Counted from the stretch's first letter, positions 38,491-51,261 are shown. The stretch: DNA of 64,000 nt from Cardiocondyla obscurior (GCF_019399895.1 NC_091884.1:1862501-1926500); one strand, 5' to 3'. The notes: a model not told the origin generated them from the sequence alone. A program made the numbers and translations.

Positions 38491-41400
38491 TCCTTATCTG
38501 TACGAAATGTGAACTGGCGTCGATTCCGAGGTGCTGATTTGTAGTCCCTTTGGGGGAAACATTTCTCATTACAATTGTATGCGGAAAGCAGCGTAGACGC
38601 GATCATTTATTGCACCGAAACTGCACGTCTCGACCTCAGAATCCCCGCCAATGGACTCGTGCCGACCACTCATCATGGCAACGAGCAGCGGTAACTGCCG
38701 GAGTCGGCCGACAGATTTGGGTTATCCGACAGGTCGGTCCATTGTCCCCCCAGTTGTAATAGGCTAAGCAAACCCCGTCGGCTGCTGCACGCGAGCTAAT
38801 CCGCCGTTCATTTTATTGAACTGTTTATGATGACTCGAAAGCAAAGACACACGGTACAATCGAGCGTTGTCTAAAGATATCCTCGTCGCAAAAATTTCAG
38901 TAACATTCAGAGCGTAAAATGCAATTTTTAAATATATAATTTTTAATTATTACGTGGCGTCGTCAAATTATTACTCGAACTGCGAAGCGCAGATAGAAAT
39001 AAAATCAAGATTCCCAACAGCCTCATTTTTTATTATACCTACATAAATTTCGTGTATTAAAAATAAATTTAAATTTTTTAAGCGAATTAATTCAAACGGG
39101 AAAGTACAATATTACCCTTCTCTACCGTCCACCAAATTTTATCCGTGTTCCACGTAAGAAAATTGCACGCGCCGTGTTACGCCGAAATAAATTTAATCCT
39201 CTCCTCTCCTCCCACTTAGCTCCCTAAAGTGCATCGGAAGGTGTTGCACGGATCGATATTACGCGACAAGTCCATTGTCACAGTACGCGACAGCGTTATA
39301 GCTGCGATGTTCCACTCGCGGCGCGTTAATCGGCTTAGGCACGTTAATTTCGATGGGTTATTTATTGACTGGAAGGTAGAAAGAGAGGGCGGTGGCGGGT
39401 CGAGAACGGGAGGAACGTGAGATGTACCGAAAGCCGCCGCCGCGCGATGCGTTGAGGGACCGTGCGCGCGTTCGCATTTAGTAACTCCATTAACGCGTTA
39501 ACAATCGGTGGCGAGACCGGCACGGGTTATCGTCGGATCGCGCGCGTATAACCGAGCGATCTCGCGTGTCCCGAGATAGCGCCAGCAATCACGCTTCGTT
39601 CCGTTCGAGCGGTGATACGAAACGAGCCGGCACGCAACGCGGAGACTCCCCCGTTATCGCCCCGGTTCTCCATAACGCGTGTACGTGCGCGCGTGTGTTG
39701 GAGTATTATATATATATATTTTTTTGTTTTTTCAATTTCTCACCCCAATTTTTTTTCCTTCCCATTGACGACTTCGCGCGATTGCCCCGACACGATAGCC
39801 GAAACGATTTCGTCGCACGACCGAACCTCCGATCGTTTCCGGTCTGTCTGATATCACGTTGCATGCTCGATCTCTTCGATAACGCGCGCGCCAAGATTCC
39901 ACGCGATGCCATAATCCGAATAACGCAGCACTTGGCGCGCGTACAATCTCGGTAAGATTATTTCTTTCTTTTGCACTTCGTGAATGGAAGAAAGGGGAAA
40001 AAAAGAGATTATTTATTTTTTTATCGTTCAGAGATTTTTTCAACGACGCGCGAAAATATTCACAATATGGAATATGTATATTATTAAATTCATTTTTATT
40101 TTGGAGAAATTTTTTAATGAATTATAAACGCGATCCTTAGTTTTTTTTTTTTTTTTTCTGGGAACTTTCTATTTTATATATTTTATTTTATATCAAATAT
40201 TCTTTGTGATAAACATTTTTGCGTAATAAATACGAGTAAATTTTTGAATTGATAACATTTAATCTTTGTTTAAAATGACTACGCGGACTCGCAACATCGA
40301 GTCCGCAATGCTTTTATGATTAATTGCTTTAATCCAGAAATGTGTCAGGTCGTATGAGTGATCGGGGGATTATAATTGCCATCTCGCGTTAGATTTATTG
40401 AAATATAATAAGGATATATCTAATTGTTTCGCCTGCTTTATCGATAACGGCCGAAAATGTATTTATGTTCCATTTATCGAGCGGCGTGCATGTAATACCT
40501 ATCGCGCGAAACGTAAAACGCCAGTGGACGGGCACTTCATTATTATCTAACTGGAAATTAATTTTCCGCGCAAATATTTCGACCGAAATCAAAACGTATA
40601 GTATTATGATAAAGTAGCGCGGTGTTCGAAAATAACATTTGCGGCTGCACGCGGAACTTTAGACGGCAAATACCGCAACCATACCGTTTCATGATGTTCG
40701 AGTAGCGTGAAACAGAAACTGAAAAGCCAGACAGGATATACCTGACCTAACCCTTTAGCGAGATAACCAAGCACCGGCTGTGGTCAGTCACCCATAGAGG
40801 TTACATGAACCTAATGTTTCTCATTGTATTCATCACTAATCTGCCTCCGGAATATCCCTCGCTTCCCGTTCATTCATAAATTTATACGTGTAAATCAAAG
40901 GAGGAACCTCCATTAATTAAGAAGTTATTCAATTTGATTGACGTCGCTCTGCACCCTAACTTACAGATAACGCAATTAGCTAATTAATTAGCCTTATTAA
41001 TCAAATTAATTTAATTGATAAATTGACGTTCAATATTTATATCTTCACGTTGTACAATAGATGTAGCAAAATTATCAACGCCTAAGTATTCGAAACGGTG
41101 ATACTCGAAGGTGCAACTTCGTCGAATGTTATATTTTAGAATTGCAATAATATCGCGGATTAACATTCCGAATCTTTGTCGAATAGATGGATGACGGAAA
41201 ACAATGAGGGGGACAAAGAAAAATACCTCTTCGAAAAGTTTTTGTACGTGTCGCCCGCGATATAGAGAAGCCAACATGTTTTCGCCGTTTGTCTGGTACT
41301 TTTTCGAACATGTCTTCAAGTATCACACGAATATACACCGACGTACCGCAGCGTAGCGACATACTTCTTTCAATTGATGCACCGATGGTCCACTGCGCGT

Positions 41401-44400
41401 AAAAGGATGAGAGAAAACGCTGACCTATATACATCATACAGACCCGTACTCTACAGAGCAATAGAATCGACCTCGCTGGTTGTTCTGTCGAAATTTCGAC
41501 GACGTAAACTTTCCACGTCGGGTATGCCTCTCGTTCGGAACTCTCATCGAGTCTCAAGAGTCCTCGGAACAAATTCTCCTCTCTGAATTACTATCGGACG
41601 AGACTACGATCCTTTTTGGTTTTAACCAGGAAAAAAAAAAATAAAATAAAATAAATACCCCCAAAAAAAAAAGAAAAGAAAAGACTAGATTTCCTTTCGG
41701 TATATCCCTCAGCGTTTAATTTTGCAAACCTATCGTACTCGCGAAGCGATTAAAAAACAACTATTTAAATACAGCCCGGATAAATTCAGAAAACCGACCG
41801 TCAAAATACGAAACGGAAGTGCGCGCTCGAAAGCCTACGGTCCACCGAAACGATCCCTGCGCGCGATCGAAGATAAAATTCTATTTGTTTAAAGAGAAGA
41901 GAGAGAGAGAAAAAAAAAAATTACGTCGGAATCGCGCCAAGATCGCATCCCCGCGTTTCTTTTGATCATCACCGCGAGGGAACGAGCTCTGGAATGAGTT
42001 CAGCTTTCATACAGATCGCAAGAAGAAGAAAAGCAAATCCGTAATAATTGGTCTACCGAGAAATTTCACATCAATCTAAAGTTTGAAGCCGATCGGAGTA
42101 CCTCGAGTGGTTTAATGCTTTCGGACGATGCGATCTCTTCCGAATGCCTGGAAACATTGGAGCACTCGATCGTAGCCCAGAGCCGGCAATCATAGTGCGC
42201 CGAAGTTTCGTCACTTGAAATTTCCGAGGCGTCTTGCCCGAAATGCCGAACGCTCGCGAAAAGTCTAAATTAATATTATTGCGCAAACATAAATGCCGCC
42301 CAAGAAATTATCACGTTTGCGTCACCGTGAACGCGACTCCGCAAATTTCCGCCGGCGTTTATTTTCTTTGAAATAGAAAGACCATACATATTTTATATTA
42401 TATCCAAGACGCTATGCATTATGACTAAATGTTACAGCTGAAGCCAATAATTAGGTCAGTCGCATTTGCTTTCTATTTGCATACGCCGAGCGACACGTGT
42501 TGTAAAAAGTTAATATTATTCCTACGAAATATTTAATGTATCGTTCCAAATCTGATTTCACGCATTCGTTGAAACATATTTTACTCCGCTGCGTACTCGT
42601 TAAAATAATACTGGCGTTGAATCTAATTGAGAGAGCGTTTACTTGAACGCTGAATAAAAATTAAGCATCGAAAGGAATTTAATTAAAAGTTCACATTGAT
42701 AAATACAAATAAATAAAAAAAGAGTTATTTTATTGCGCGATAAATTTAATGAGGAGAAAAAGAAAACGAGGTCGGGGGAGAAAATTGAGATTCGAAAGCT
42801 TTCGTCTGCATGTTTGTCGACTTCTGCTTGTCGTCGAAATACGTAATATTATTTTATTGAGTGTAATCTAATATCCCGCGGCATTTATATGCTCCGTACG
42901 TGGCAACTCGATAGAGACGCCGTGATTGGCCGCGAAGTTACACCTTATGTTTTATGCATTCTCTTTCTACAATGATCTTAAAGCATCAACGGAGGAAGGA
43001 AGCAACCAGCCCGTCTGAGGAGAATACGGGCTGGTCCGCCGCATTCCCCCGGAGGTCGGGATCGTATTTCCGGCTCTCACAATTTTACTATTTATGTAAT
43101 ATCGTGCTCGGGTCCCGCTGGTTCGCAAGATAGGTCGTTTGAGCAAAGGCGAAGTCACTAAGTACCGCCTAAAACTCCGCAGACTTCGCCTCGCATACCC
43201 ACCTCGTTGGTAAACAATAACGATCGTAATTGCGCGAAACACGAAAATGGTTCGCGAGAAATATTAACGATTTTTTTTCCTTTTTTTTCTTTTTTTTTTC
43301 CCTGCTCTATTCTCTTTGCGCGCATTTTATATCCGTAAAATTGTACATTTTATGAAAATAATTATTGTTTTAATATTCATATCTTCAAGGGACAAAGCCG
43401 GTTTATTATTCCTTTCCACTCTTTGCTTTCGCGTGCAAAAAGTGGCGTAACAATTTTGCACGCTGAGAATTTAACAATAAAAGTTTTCTAATGAAATTTG
43501 TTTGCGGGCAGAATATCAGTGCGGTTGAAACAGAAGAAGCCGATTTTGAGCTCGGTTAAAAAAGACAAATCTCCATCCTTGATGGCGTCATATTAAAAAC
43601 AAGAGCGTGTCATTAATTACAGCGAGTTGAAAATTAAATTTCATAAAATATTTACGTAACATATGATTGCATTTTTTTTTTTGTGATAGTCTAATACATT
43701 TAATTAAAACGAGTTGTCTGATCAAATTACCGTATTTCGCGTGAAATTGATATAAAAAATATTTGGCTTTAAAACTTTTTAACAATCGTTATATAAAACT
43801 AAACACGTTTTCATTCTACGTAGTATAATGTAAACGGTCGTTCATCTTTTTCGCTTTATTTGCACAAAACGCCAATGTATCAAACAGGGATTATTTTAAC
43901 ACGACACATTCATGATTGTACCAAATCTCTTTCCTGCTTCGCGTAATATATAGATTCGTATTATTTACATAAAAGCTACATTTTTGTAACGCCATCATTT
44001 TATTATGACTCTTTTTCTTTTTATATCTATAGAAAGAATCATTTCGCGTGTCCGTCAAAAGCCATTAAAAACGCCAGGCGCATTATTTTCAGATCTACAA
44101 ATCGGATCGGTAATGTTAATTCAATTTACGTAAACAGAAATTTATGCGCGCGCGCTTGCTGGTGGCTTTACTTTTTTTTTTTTTTTTTAACAATATTTAT
44201 TTCAATTAAAATTCAATATATGTCTCTCATGTCCCGCTATGAATATGTCCATCAAATTAAATAGATTATTCATTTGACGTTTTAATTTGCTAAATTAAAG
44301 TATGTTCCGTATTAAAACAAAATTAATTTACACGAGAGACACAAAGTTTCTCATATTTTTTCGCAGAGCTTGTTTACTTGTTTCTTTTTTTTTCTATTAA

Positions 44401-44478
44401 TTTCTTGTGAAAACGAGTAAAAATATAGTCGTCCAAATATTTCTTATTACCGACTATTAATTAATTTTGATATTTCAG

Positions 44479-44640
44479 ATATCGTGGATCCGGCGGCGTG
44501 ACTTTCACGTTTTAACAAGCTCCATGTTCACGTACACGAACGACGAGCGATTTCAAGTGCTGCATCCCGAGGGCTCGGATGATTGGACCCTTCAAATAAA
44601 ATACGTCCAAGAAAGAGACAATGGGACGTACGAGTGTCAG
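44479..44640 (+). CDS. dpr12: Dpr-family Ig protein, core of first Ig domain
   Basis: The 162-nt (54-codon) exon between acceptor TGATATTTCAG and donor GAGTGTCAG|GTAATG is phase 0 at both ends. It encodes residues 90-143: ISWIRRRDFHVLTSS (C-strand tryptophan and the Dpr WIRRRD signature), YTNDERF, DDWTLQIKY and DNGTYECQ with the second Ig cysteine. NGT is a possible glycosylation site. W, YTNDERF and D.G.Y.C together define the V-type Ig domain of Dpr proteins, the part that binds DIP partners. The second Ig domain and the membrane anchor are not in the window, so the gene continues beyond 64000. Dpr is firm; the dpr12 paralogue rests on remembered similarity in ISWIRRRD, YTNDERF and VTVQLGGTAF. 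Confidence 0.93.
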
Positions 44641-44956
44641 GTAATGTAACCTACTTGTACAATCTTATTACGAGTTACTTAATTCAATGAACGTGAATTT
44701 AACAAGCGTTTGGTTTTTCAATTCATTTTTTTTTTCTTCGTATATGTATACGCCGCGTCGTTTTTATTTGCTCTTCCTATCATTTTATTATTATTAATCC
44801 GTTTTCCCTGAGAAAGAAAGAACTGAAGACGCTAATCCATGCGTTATTCCGTAACTCTCCGATATCTACCCGAGTTCGAAATTGATTCCCACCCGTTACG
44901 TAATAATTATCTACCCAATTCGCGGTTCATCTCGTGGCTGTCCAGCAAAACAAACA

Positions 44957-45125
44957 GGAACCGGTTTGCCTCGACAGATTCGGCAGTCGACCGTCGCGGT
45001 AGTGTGAGTACGTGCGTGTGTTGACATCGGCCGGCAATCTTCGCGTTCCAAGTTCGCAAAGTGGAGGACGCGCGGGCGGCGGACGGCAAGAACCGGTTTG
45101 CCAGGCGAATTCGGCAGTCGAGCGA
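44957..45125 (+). repeat. Two-copy degenerate direct repeat in a CpG-rich block
   Basis: AACCGGTTTGCC followed by ATTCGGCAGTCGA occurs at about 44959-44990 and again at 45091-45122, 132 bp apart, with a few substitutions between. The block is CpG-rich compared with its surroundings and starts about 320 bp after the Dpr donor at 44641. The GGCAGTCGA part resembles an insect initiator sequence, so duplicated promoter DNA is possible but unproven. Confidence 0.55.
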
Positions 45126-48100
45126 GCGTTGCGTAAGGTCGGAACATAAACAGCAAACAAGTGCGCGGCGGAAAACATTCAGAGATCTATTTAGATACGC
45201 GTTCCGCGCTGGACAGCGGCGAGACGACCGATAGCTAGACAGATTTTGTCAACATACCGTTGATTTCGTGTCCGAGACACGTTTCTTTAAATACAACAGG
45301 CGCGTTGCTATCTTTTTAAAATATATTTCTACAAATCGAACGTATCGCGACCGCACGCTACACGTGAAAGATACACGGGCGCGATGATGCGCGTATCATC
45401 GAGCGATATTTGCCGGGTACAGCGGAGGTAATCAATCCTTCGATTAATAATTTCAAACATTACTAATTATATACGCCGCAACGTATTCGCCATCAATTTG
45501 GCATCGAACGGTGTAAATGCATTCTATATATCCGTAATATTATAAATTATTATAAAACATTCATCGATGCGAAAACACGATCTTTCCCCACGCGACTCTT
45601 TTCTTTCAGCGATTGGCATTTAATATTAATGAGTTATTAAAAGATGGATGAGGGCGAGGGATATAACGTTTGCAAATTAGAAAAATTTCTTTAATGCACG
45701 AGATATAAAGTGCGCTTTATATCAGACTTTAAAGCGAAAATATGTCGGGACCGGGGAAGAGAGAGAAGCTTCACGAAGACGCCGTAAAAATCACCGTGGA
45801 TAGAAAGCGATTTCGATGTTCCGTTAATAGCGCCGTAGTTACAGAACTAATCCGAGACGCTGGGGGGAAAACTTTTTTTTTTTTTCGCCGCGAGGTAATA
45901 TAATTAAATACGACGTCGAGAACGCTAGAGCGTAAATCCAAGCGACACGGGGGACACGGCGCGGATAAACTGTTCTTCCTGCATATTCATACATTTTTCC
46001 CGTCTAATGGAACGGGGAAAACGAACTCACGGGGCGGCCGGTAGTGCGCGCGAACGCGAAAGAAATCGGACAGCGTGAATAACGAGACGCGATGCCTGCT
46101 TGCTTACGCACGCCCGTCGGGTAAACTCCGAAAAGCGAGCGGCGGAGTCTCTGACCTTTCCCTCGAAGTTTCGCAGAGCCCCGGCGACGGCTCTCCCAAG
46201 TTCGGGCTCGCGCGAAAAAAAAAAGGAGGCCCTCTTATGTTAATTTCGGCGCGCGAATACAGTTTAGCCGCGAAACTTTTTCCGATGAACTTAGGGAACT
46301 TCCGTTTTCCGCATTGCTCCGCTTATTCGGCTTCGAGAGACACCTTCGGTCTTTGTTGCCGTAACCCGACAAACCTTTTTTTTTTTACTTTAATCATCGA
46401 CCATTAAAGGCGAAACAGACGACCTATGAACTCTGTTATCTTTCTTTCTTTTTTTTCTTCCCCTTCCTCCCCCGCGAAAAAAACGTGCGATATCAAAAAT
46501 TACGGAATCGATAATTGAATTTCCAATTATACGTATAGAAATCGTAAAATCGGAATTCGTTTAAGCATGTAAAACAGAATAAAATACCCGTAATAGAATC
46601 AGATATTGTATTTAATACATCGGAAGAAATAAAATGGTACATAAAATGATTAACGACAAAATCCATTTATTACGAAATAACGAATACGTTATATATAATT
46701 AAACGATATACAATAATGGAAATTAATAAGTATTCAACGTGTACAACGTAATATTAAAAGCTGATTATACCATTCAAATTTAGATTGTATCCGTAGACAA
46801 TAGTACGATTATTGCAATGAAGCCATAGCCGGTTGTTGTACAATTGATGCTAGTTGTGCCCGCAATAAAGTGCTCTTAACGAATTAATCAAAGTAATTTG
46901 GGTCGCTGTGCGGAACACTTACTTTTATTCAGAAATACATCGCGTATTATTACTTCGGAGCGTTACCATTTTACGTACCCCACCAAGACTCGCCCAAGAG
47001 GCGAAGCCAATTTTCAACTAAAATCTATTTTAAATTATGATTTATGGCTTAAATGATACGGCAATTCCAGCGATTAATCAGACACGCGAAGAACTAATCT
47101 CGAAAATAAATGAACGACCCGTGTTTCTATTGTTAGTGGCGCATCGCGGTGTTTCATCTATTAGATTTTGACCACGCGAAGAGAAGAAGTGGGCGGACGC
47201 GCGCGTTCTCGTGCAGCCGCAACGCAACTCTCAACACCTCATCAAGCGGGAGCTTGTCGAGAGCGAAGCGCTGTGTCGCAAAGTCGATAACACGGCGGGG
47301 TGTCTCCTCGACCGGCGAGTATATCGTAAAGCTCGAGATGAGCATCGGTCCGCGCAATACTCGAAACTACCGTTCCGTCATCCGCGGCGCCTAATTAAAA
47401 GTCACGGGGAGGCGGGAGGGATACGATTAAACGTTCGGAGCGATCGGCCGCTTCGCAATGACAAACCGCATCGATCGGATAACGGATCACCCGTTAATCT
47501 TAATGTGAAACACTATGCTGTACTCCGAGCCGCGTATCAGCTATGCCCCGTTCATTGAATTATAGAGCTCGTCATTTCTCAGTGTCGCGTAATCGGGACT
47601 TGCATTGTTGTGGCACGCGAAGAGCGATTAATTAGCAGCCGCGTAAAAATTTACGACAGATAACAACCCTGCGTTATAGATCGCTGTAAAAATTCAACCG
47701 TGCGAGTCGCGTCTCTCGCCGATGGTTCCGCGTTATTGAAATAACATCGCGCGTGCAAAATGTATATGCGCGACGGGGGAAAAAAATATTTAAAAAAATG
47801 CAAATTATAACGAGGTAATTTGATTTTTGAAGTTCACGCTTGGAATATGAAGTTTATCGCGACTACGGAACTTTGATAGTTTGGCTGGTGGCAATCATGT
47901 CCTTAGTAGAACGTGAACTTAGCGGAGTTCGGAAGAAGTCCCTTGATTCGCATTAAGGATACGATCAAATATTTCTTTTCTTTTTCCTTTGAAAAATTGC
48001 ATAATATAAGTCACGATGACACAACGGCGAGAATCGCGATAAAAAGAAAAAGGAAAAAAGGGGGGAAAAAAAAGGAGCTTTCGCGAGCTCTTCTACGTTT

Positions 48101-50323
48101 GCCATTGCCACAGCAAACATTTTAGCGCGAAAAGACAGCAAGCGCAGCTATCGCAAACGACAGATATAGTGTGGTGACCGTTTTATTGCGAGCGTCGCGG
48201 CGATTAAGTGTAATTGAAGATGGAGCGATGGAAAGCTTTAAAAGTAATCGAAACCTCGCTACAGCAATGTCTGCAGGAAAAATAAGAGAGCGGATAACGT
48301 CTTGTACACACGTACTACACGTACACGCGTGAACGAAGTACCTTTCAGAAAAATCTTCTTAAAATAAAATTAAAAAAAAAAAAAAAAGAGTCCAATAATT
48401 ATTTTTATTTTCGAATACATTTTTACGTTTTAATTTTCACATTTTAGGATATGAAGATTTTCCTTTTTCAATTTTACCCTCTGAAAGTTTTTTTATTTAA
48501 TTGAAATCTTTCCATTGACAAGCCGAAATATTAATATCTCGAACTGTATATCACTCTTTATCTAATTTGGAAAACGAGATAGGTCGCGGAAATACAATTA
48601 AACTTTTATTACATATCACGTACATCCACAATAATTATACGCAAAAAAAAAAAGAAATGTAATATGTAAATATTTTAATTTTACTCATTTTTATCTGTAA
48701 TTTATGCCGCTGTATTATTCCCGCGTAATGGATCTCATATAATATTTAAAATGTAATTAAAGCGTCTGAAAATTACTGCTCCCGTAAACTTGAATGCCTC
48801 TCTGTAGCTTTCATCGTTTTTATTTTTACCGCGAGATAAAAAAAAAAAATTACCCGGAGAACGCGCCGAGATATTTTAACTTCAAATCAAAAGCACTTTT
48901 ACGTTTAACGATTGGGTGTAACGTGAAAAGCCGTTTTGCTTACCGCCGGATGAAGCTTTTGATAAATATAGAAAATTGCGTTCCGCGCTTCGAGCGTCTT
49001 TGTAACAATTACGTGAAAACCGGGGAGGAAGGGGAGGGGGAGAGAAAAGAGGCCGAAAGTAGCGACGCGGCATTAAGTCCTGGATTTAATTACATATCTA
49101 GTCCTACCGCGGCCGCAAAAAGAAAAAATATTAATTAAGGCAAGCCTTGAGTTGTTACGTCGGTACGTAAGTCAAGGCGCTTAACTTTTTACGCGTCTTC
49201 GAAGGAGTAATGGAAAGCTCGTTTCGCGCTTATCGCAAGCTCCGTAGCCGCAGCTGGCTACGGCTGGGATTGGTTGTACACTTACACGGAAAGTGGGTCG
49301 CTTGCGAGAGACACAGCACGAGAAGGTCCCTTCGGCACTGAAGATAAGTACTTTCTCGCCTTGGCTCGTGTCGAAGCAAACGCAGCCGCGATCGTGGGGC
49401 TCGTTAAGCTTTTGGACCAAGTTTCTGCTCGCGCTGCGAAACGCCCGGGCTAAACCGAGATTCTGATATTCCTTGATGGAGGTCAAATTTGGCAGTTAAT
49501 CTCGGGCGAAGCCCGAGGATTTATGTCCGACGGTACTCACCACACGGGGTGGCCTTACTTTGATTACGGATTAAAACACGAACGCCCCGCGCGACGTTTC
49601 ATTGACTCGCGAAATTACATCAATTACATTATAATTCAGACGTCCCGCAAGCTCTTTTCATCGTCGAAGCCCCTTTCAATTTTAATTATTGTTTATGCAA
49701 GCTATTACAGAACGTGTCGTTGCGATGTTAAAGAGTAGCGCGTTCTAACGGAAAGAATAGTTATTCAAAAATATTAATCTATATTAATAATAAAATTTAT
49801 AAATTAAATCTCATAAAAATTAATTTTTTTATTTTTTATTTTTTTTATTTTTTTTATAAGAATTATATTGATTACTTGTAATTCGGTTAATGTACTATTT
49901 CGAAGTCAAATCAGGCAGTTCAATTTCCGGCTGTCCTTAATTTTACGTCATTTCAACGCGCGCTAATGCAAAACCATCGTGATCGCGACTCCTTATAATA
50001 CTGAATAAATTTCTCAAGAGACGACGATCGCAAAAATAATTCTGCAAAATCGTTAAGCTTTAAAAGGTTCGTTATTAAGCTTTCAACGCAATTCACTCTA
50101 GCGTACTCGGTGTAACTTGTATATCTGATCTTCTATGGTTATATCTGTAAGAACTAATCTACTAGTTTCGCCTCTGGTTCGACGAGGGTGAATCTAGCCC
50201 GTGATACGAGTGCTTCTTGCGTTAAACGTAAATTAACGCTTCGACTAACGTGCCGAGTTTAATTGAGCTCGAACCACTGTTGCATATTTTCGCAGCCGGA
50301 ACTTTCGGCGAATACGGACAACA

Positions 50324-50339
50324 CACGTGTGGGCACGTG
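50324..50339. promoter_or_regulatory. Pair of CACGTG E-boxes
   Basis: CACGTG at 50324-50329 and again at 50334-50339, within 16 bp. They are downstream of the putative antisense transcription start, in its long intron. bHLH factors (Myc/Max, Hairy-type, CLOCK/CYCLE) bind this hexamer; whether they do here is unknown. Confidence 0.35.
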
Positions 50340-50822
50340 TGCGAACCGCTACGTGGTAGAAATTTACAATACGAAGAGTATAGCTGCAGGGGCTCTCTCG
50401 TGTTCAAGCGAGCGAGTGCACGCATAATAATTTGGCTAATAAAGTAGGAGCGCCGCGGAACATAAAGAAGCTCTACGTATTCAAAAAGAGTTGAACGAAA
50501 AAAAAAAAGGGTGACCGATATTTCGCAAAAATAAGAAGTGTTATTTTCTACTTAATTTTAATAATTTAATTTGTTCGTGAAATAATGATTGAACGTTTTC
50601 TTAGTTACCAATAATTATTTTTTAATTATATTTCAAAAATTGAGAACGCGAGTTTAGAGAATTTTTCTCTGTGATTTTCCTACAACGAAAAAAGAAACAT
50701 AGAAACCTATCGATTATTCGAAGTTTCCCGGACTTACGCGAATTTTTTTGTTGAAATTTCTTCACATTCCATGTGATTTTCCCTCCCGAAATGTTTAAAT
50801 ATAAAAATAATTTTGGACTCAC

Positions 50823-50866
50823 CGGTCGATGCGCAGCAGCGGAGTTATTATTCAGCTACGATGATT
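50823..50866 (-). ncRNA. 44-nt exon of spliced antisense transcript
   Basis: On the minus strand the acceptor TTCTTGTCTGTTACAG precedes a 44-nt segment ending GACCG|GTGAGTCC. Its core AACTCCGCTGCTGCGCATC is nearly the same as in the distal exon at 18176-18234. If it follows the exon 51261-51031 in phase 0, it reads four codons and then TGA, so including it truncates the short ORF opened there. 44 nt is not a multiple of three. This fits an alternatively included UTR or non-coding exon. Not supported by transcript data available to me. Confidence 0.5.
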
Positions 50867-51030
50867 CTGTAACAGACAAGAATAAAATTTAATTGTAGAG
50901 ATGCTTGCAATAATGTCCTCATATTAAAAAAAAAAAAAATATTTAACGCGTTTTTAATTGCTATCGAAACGACAAGGCAGTCTTAAAAAAATAACGAGAA
51001 ATTTATATTTAAATAAAAATTGATTCTTAC

Positions 51031-51261
51031 CCCGGGGTTGCTCCGCTGATGCAGGATGCCTATCCGAGGCCTCCTCCTCCTCTCAGACATCGGGTTGGAT
51101 TCTCCTTCCACACACACCACTCGCGAAAAACGCGGATTTTAAATTAAGATCGCCCGAAACAATTTACGTCACTCCCGGAAAAAAAGCCGACGAATCGGTC
51201 CACAGTTCATTTAATAATTATCGGCGGCAACGGCACATTTCAGTTCTCTGCATCTTACAAT
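51031..51261 (-). ncRNA. 231-nt exon of spliced antisense transcript, with small ORFs
   Basis: Minus-strand acceptor CTTTCTGTTTCAG and donor CCGGG|GTAAGAATC bound 231 nt. Near its 5' end are two short upstream ORFs (11 and 13 codons). A third ATG at 51090 opens MSERRRRPRIGILHQRSNPG, which is open to the donor in phase 0, in a weak initiation context. The peptide is basic and I do not recognise it. The exon could be the 5' untranslated and first coding exon of an unidentified minus-strand gene, or part of a long non-coding RNA. The upstream ORFs, and the stop supplied by the 44-nt exon, favour the latter or a UTR. Confidence 0.5.

Larger units (their letters stand above)
34368..44478 (+). other. 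Dpr intron 2
   Basis: About 10.1 kb between donor GTAAGA (34368) and acceptor TTTGATATTTCAG (ending 44478). Contents: T-rich runs (35741-35771, 40141-40158, 44170-44188), a structured CT tract at 36921-36985, a TA/TC microsatellite at 38454-38490, a single perfect TGACGTCA-free AT-rich background, and a CpG-rich patch at about 39400-39700. No tRNA, no recognisable transposase and no further exon that would fit the Dpr reading frame; the phase-0 to phase-0 join leaves no need for one. Confidence 0.65.
44641..50822 (+). other. Dpr intron 3, first part
   Basis: Intron following donor GTAATG. It includes a duplicated motif block (44957-45125, listed separately), CpG-rich patches at 46000-46340 and 47140-47560, and small hairpins near 49140-49510. 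T/A runs lie at 45880-45890, 46379-46386, 48370-48387 and 49824-49857. The minus frames at 47154-47357 (67 codons) and 49181-49486 (101 codons) have ordinary-looking composition, but no domain I recognise and no splice context, so they are not called. Confidence 0.55.

Noticed and set aside
47154..47357. 67-codon minus frame with protein-like composition
   Set aside because: Overlaps + frames of 81 and 115 codons in CpG-rich sequence with few stops; no domain or splice support.
49181..49486. 101-codon minus frame and nearby small hairpins
   Set aside because: Stems are only 7 bp and the protein shows no recognised motif; not a microRNA or gene by what can be seen.
50170..50290. GGTTCGA-like words suggesting tRNA T-loops
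   Set aside because: No matching D-arm, anticodon arm or acceptor stem on either strand.
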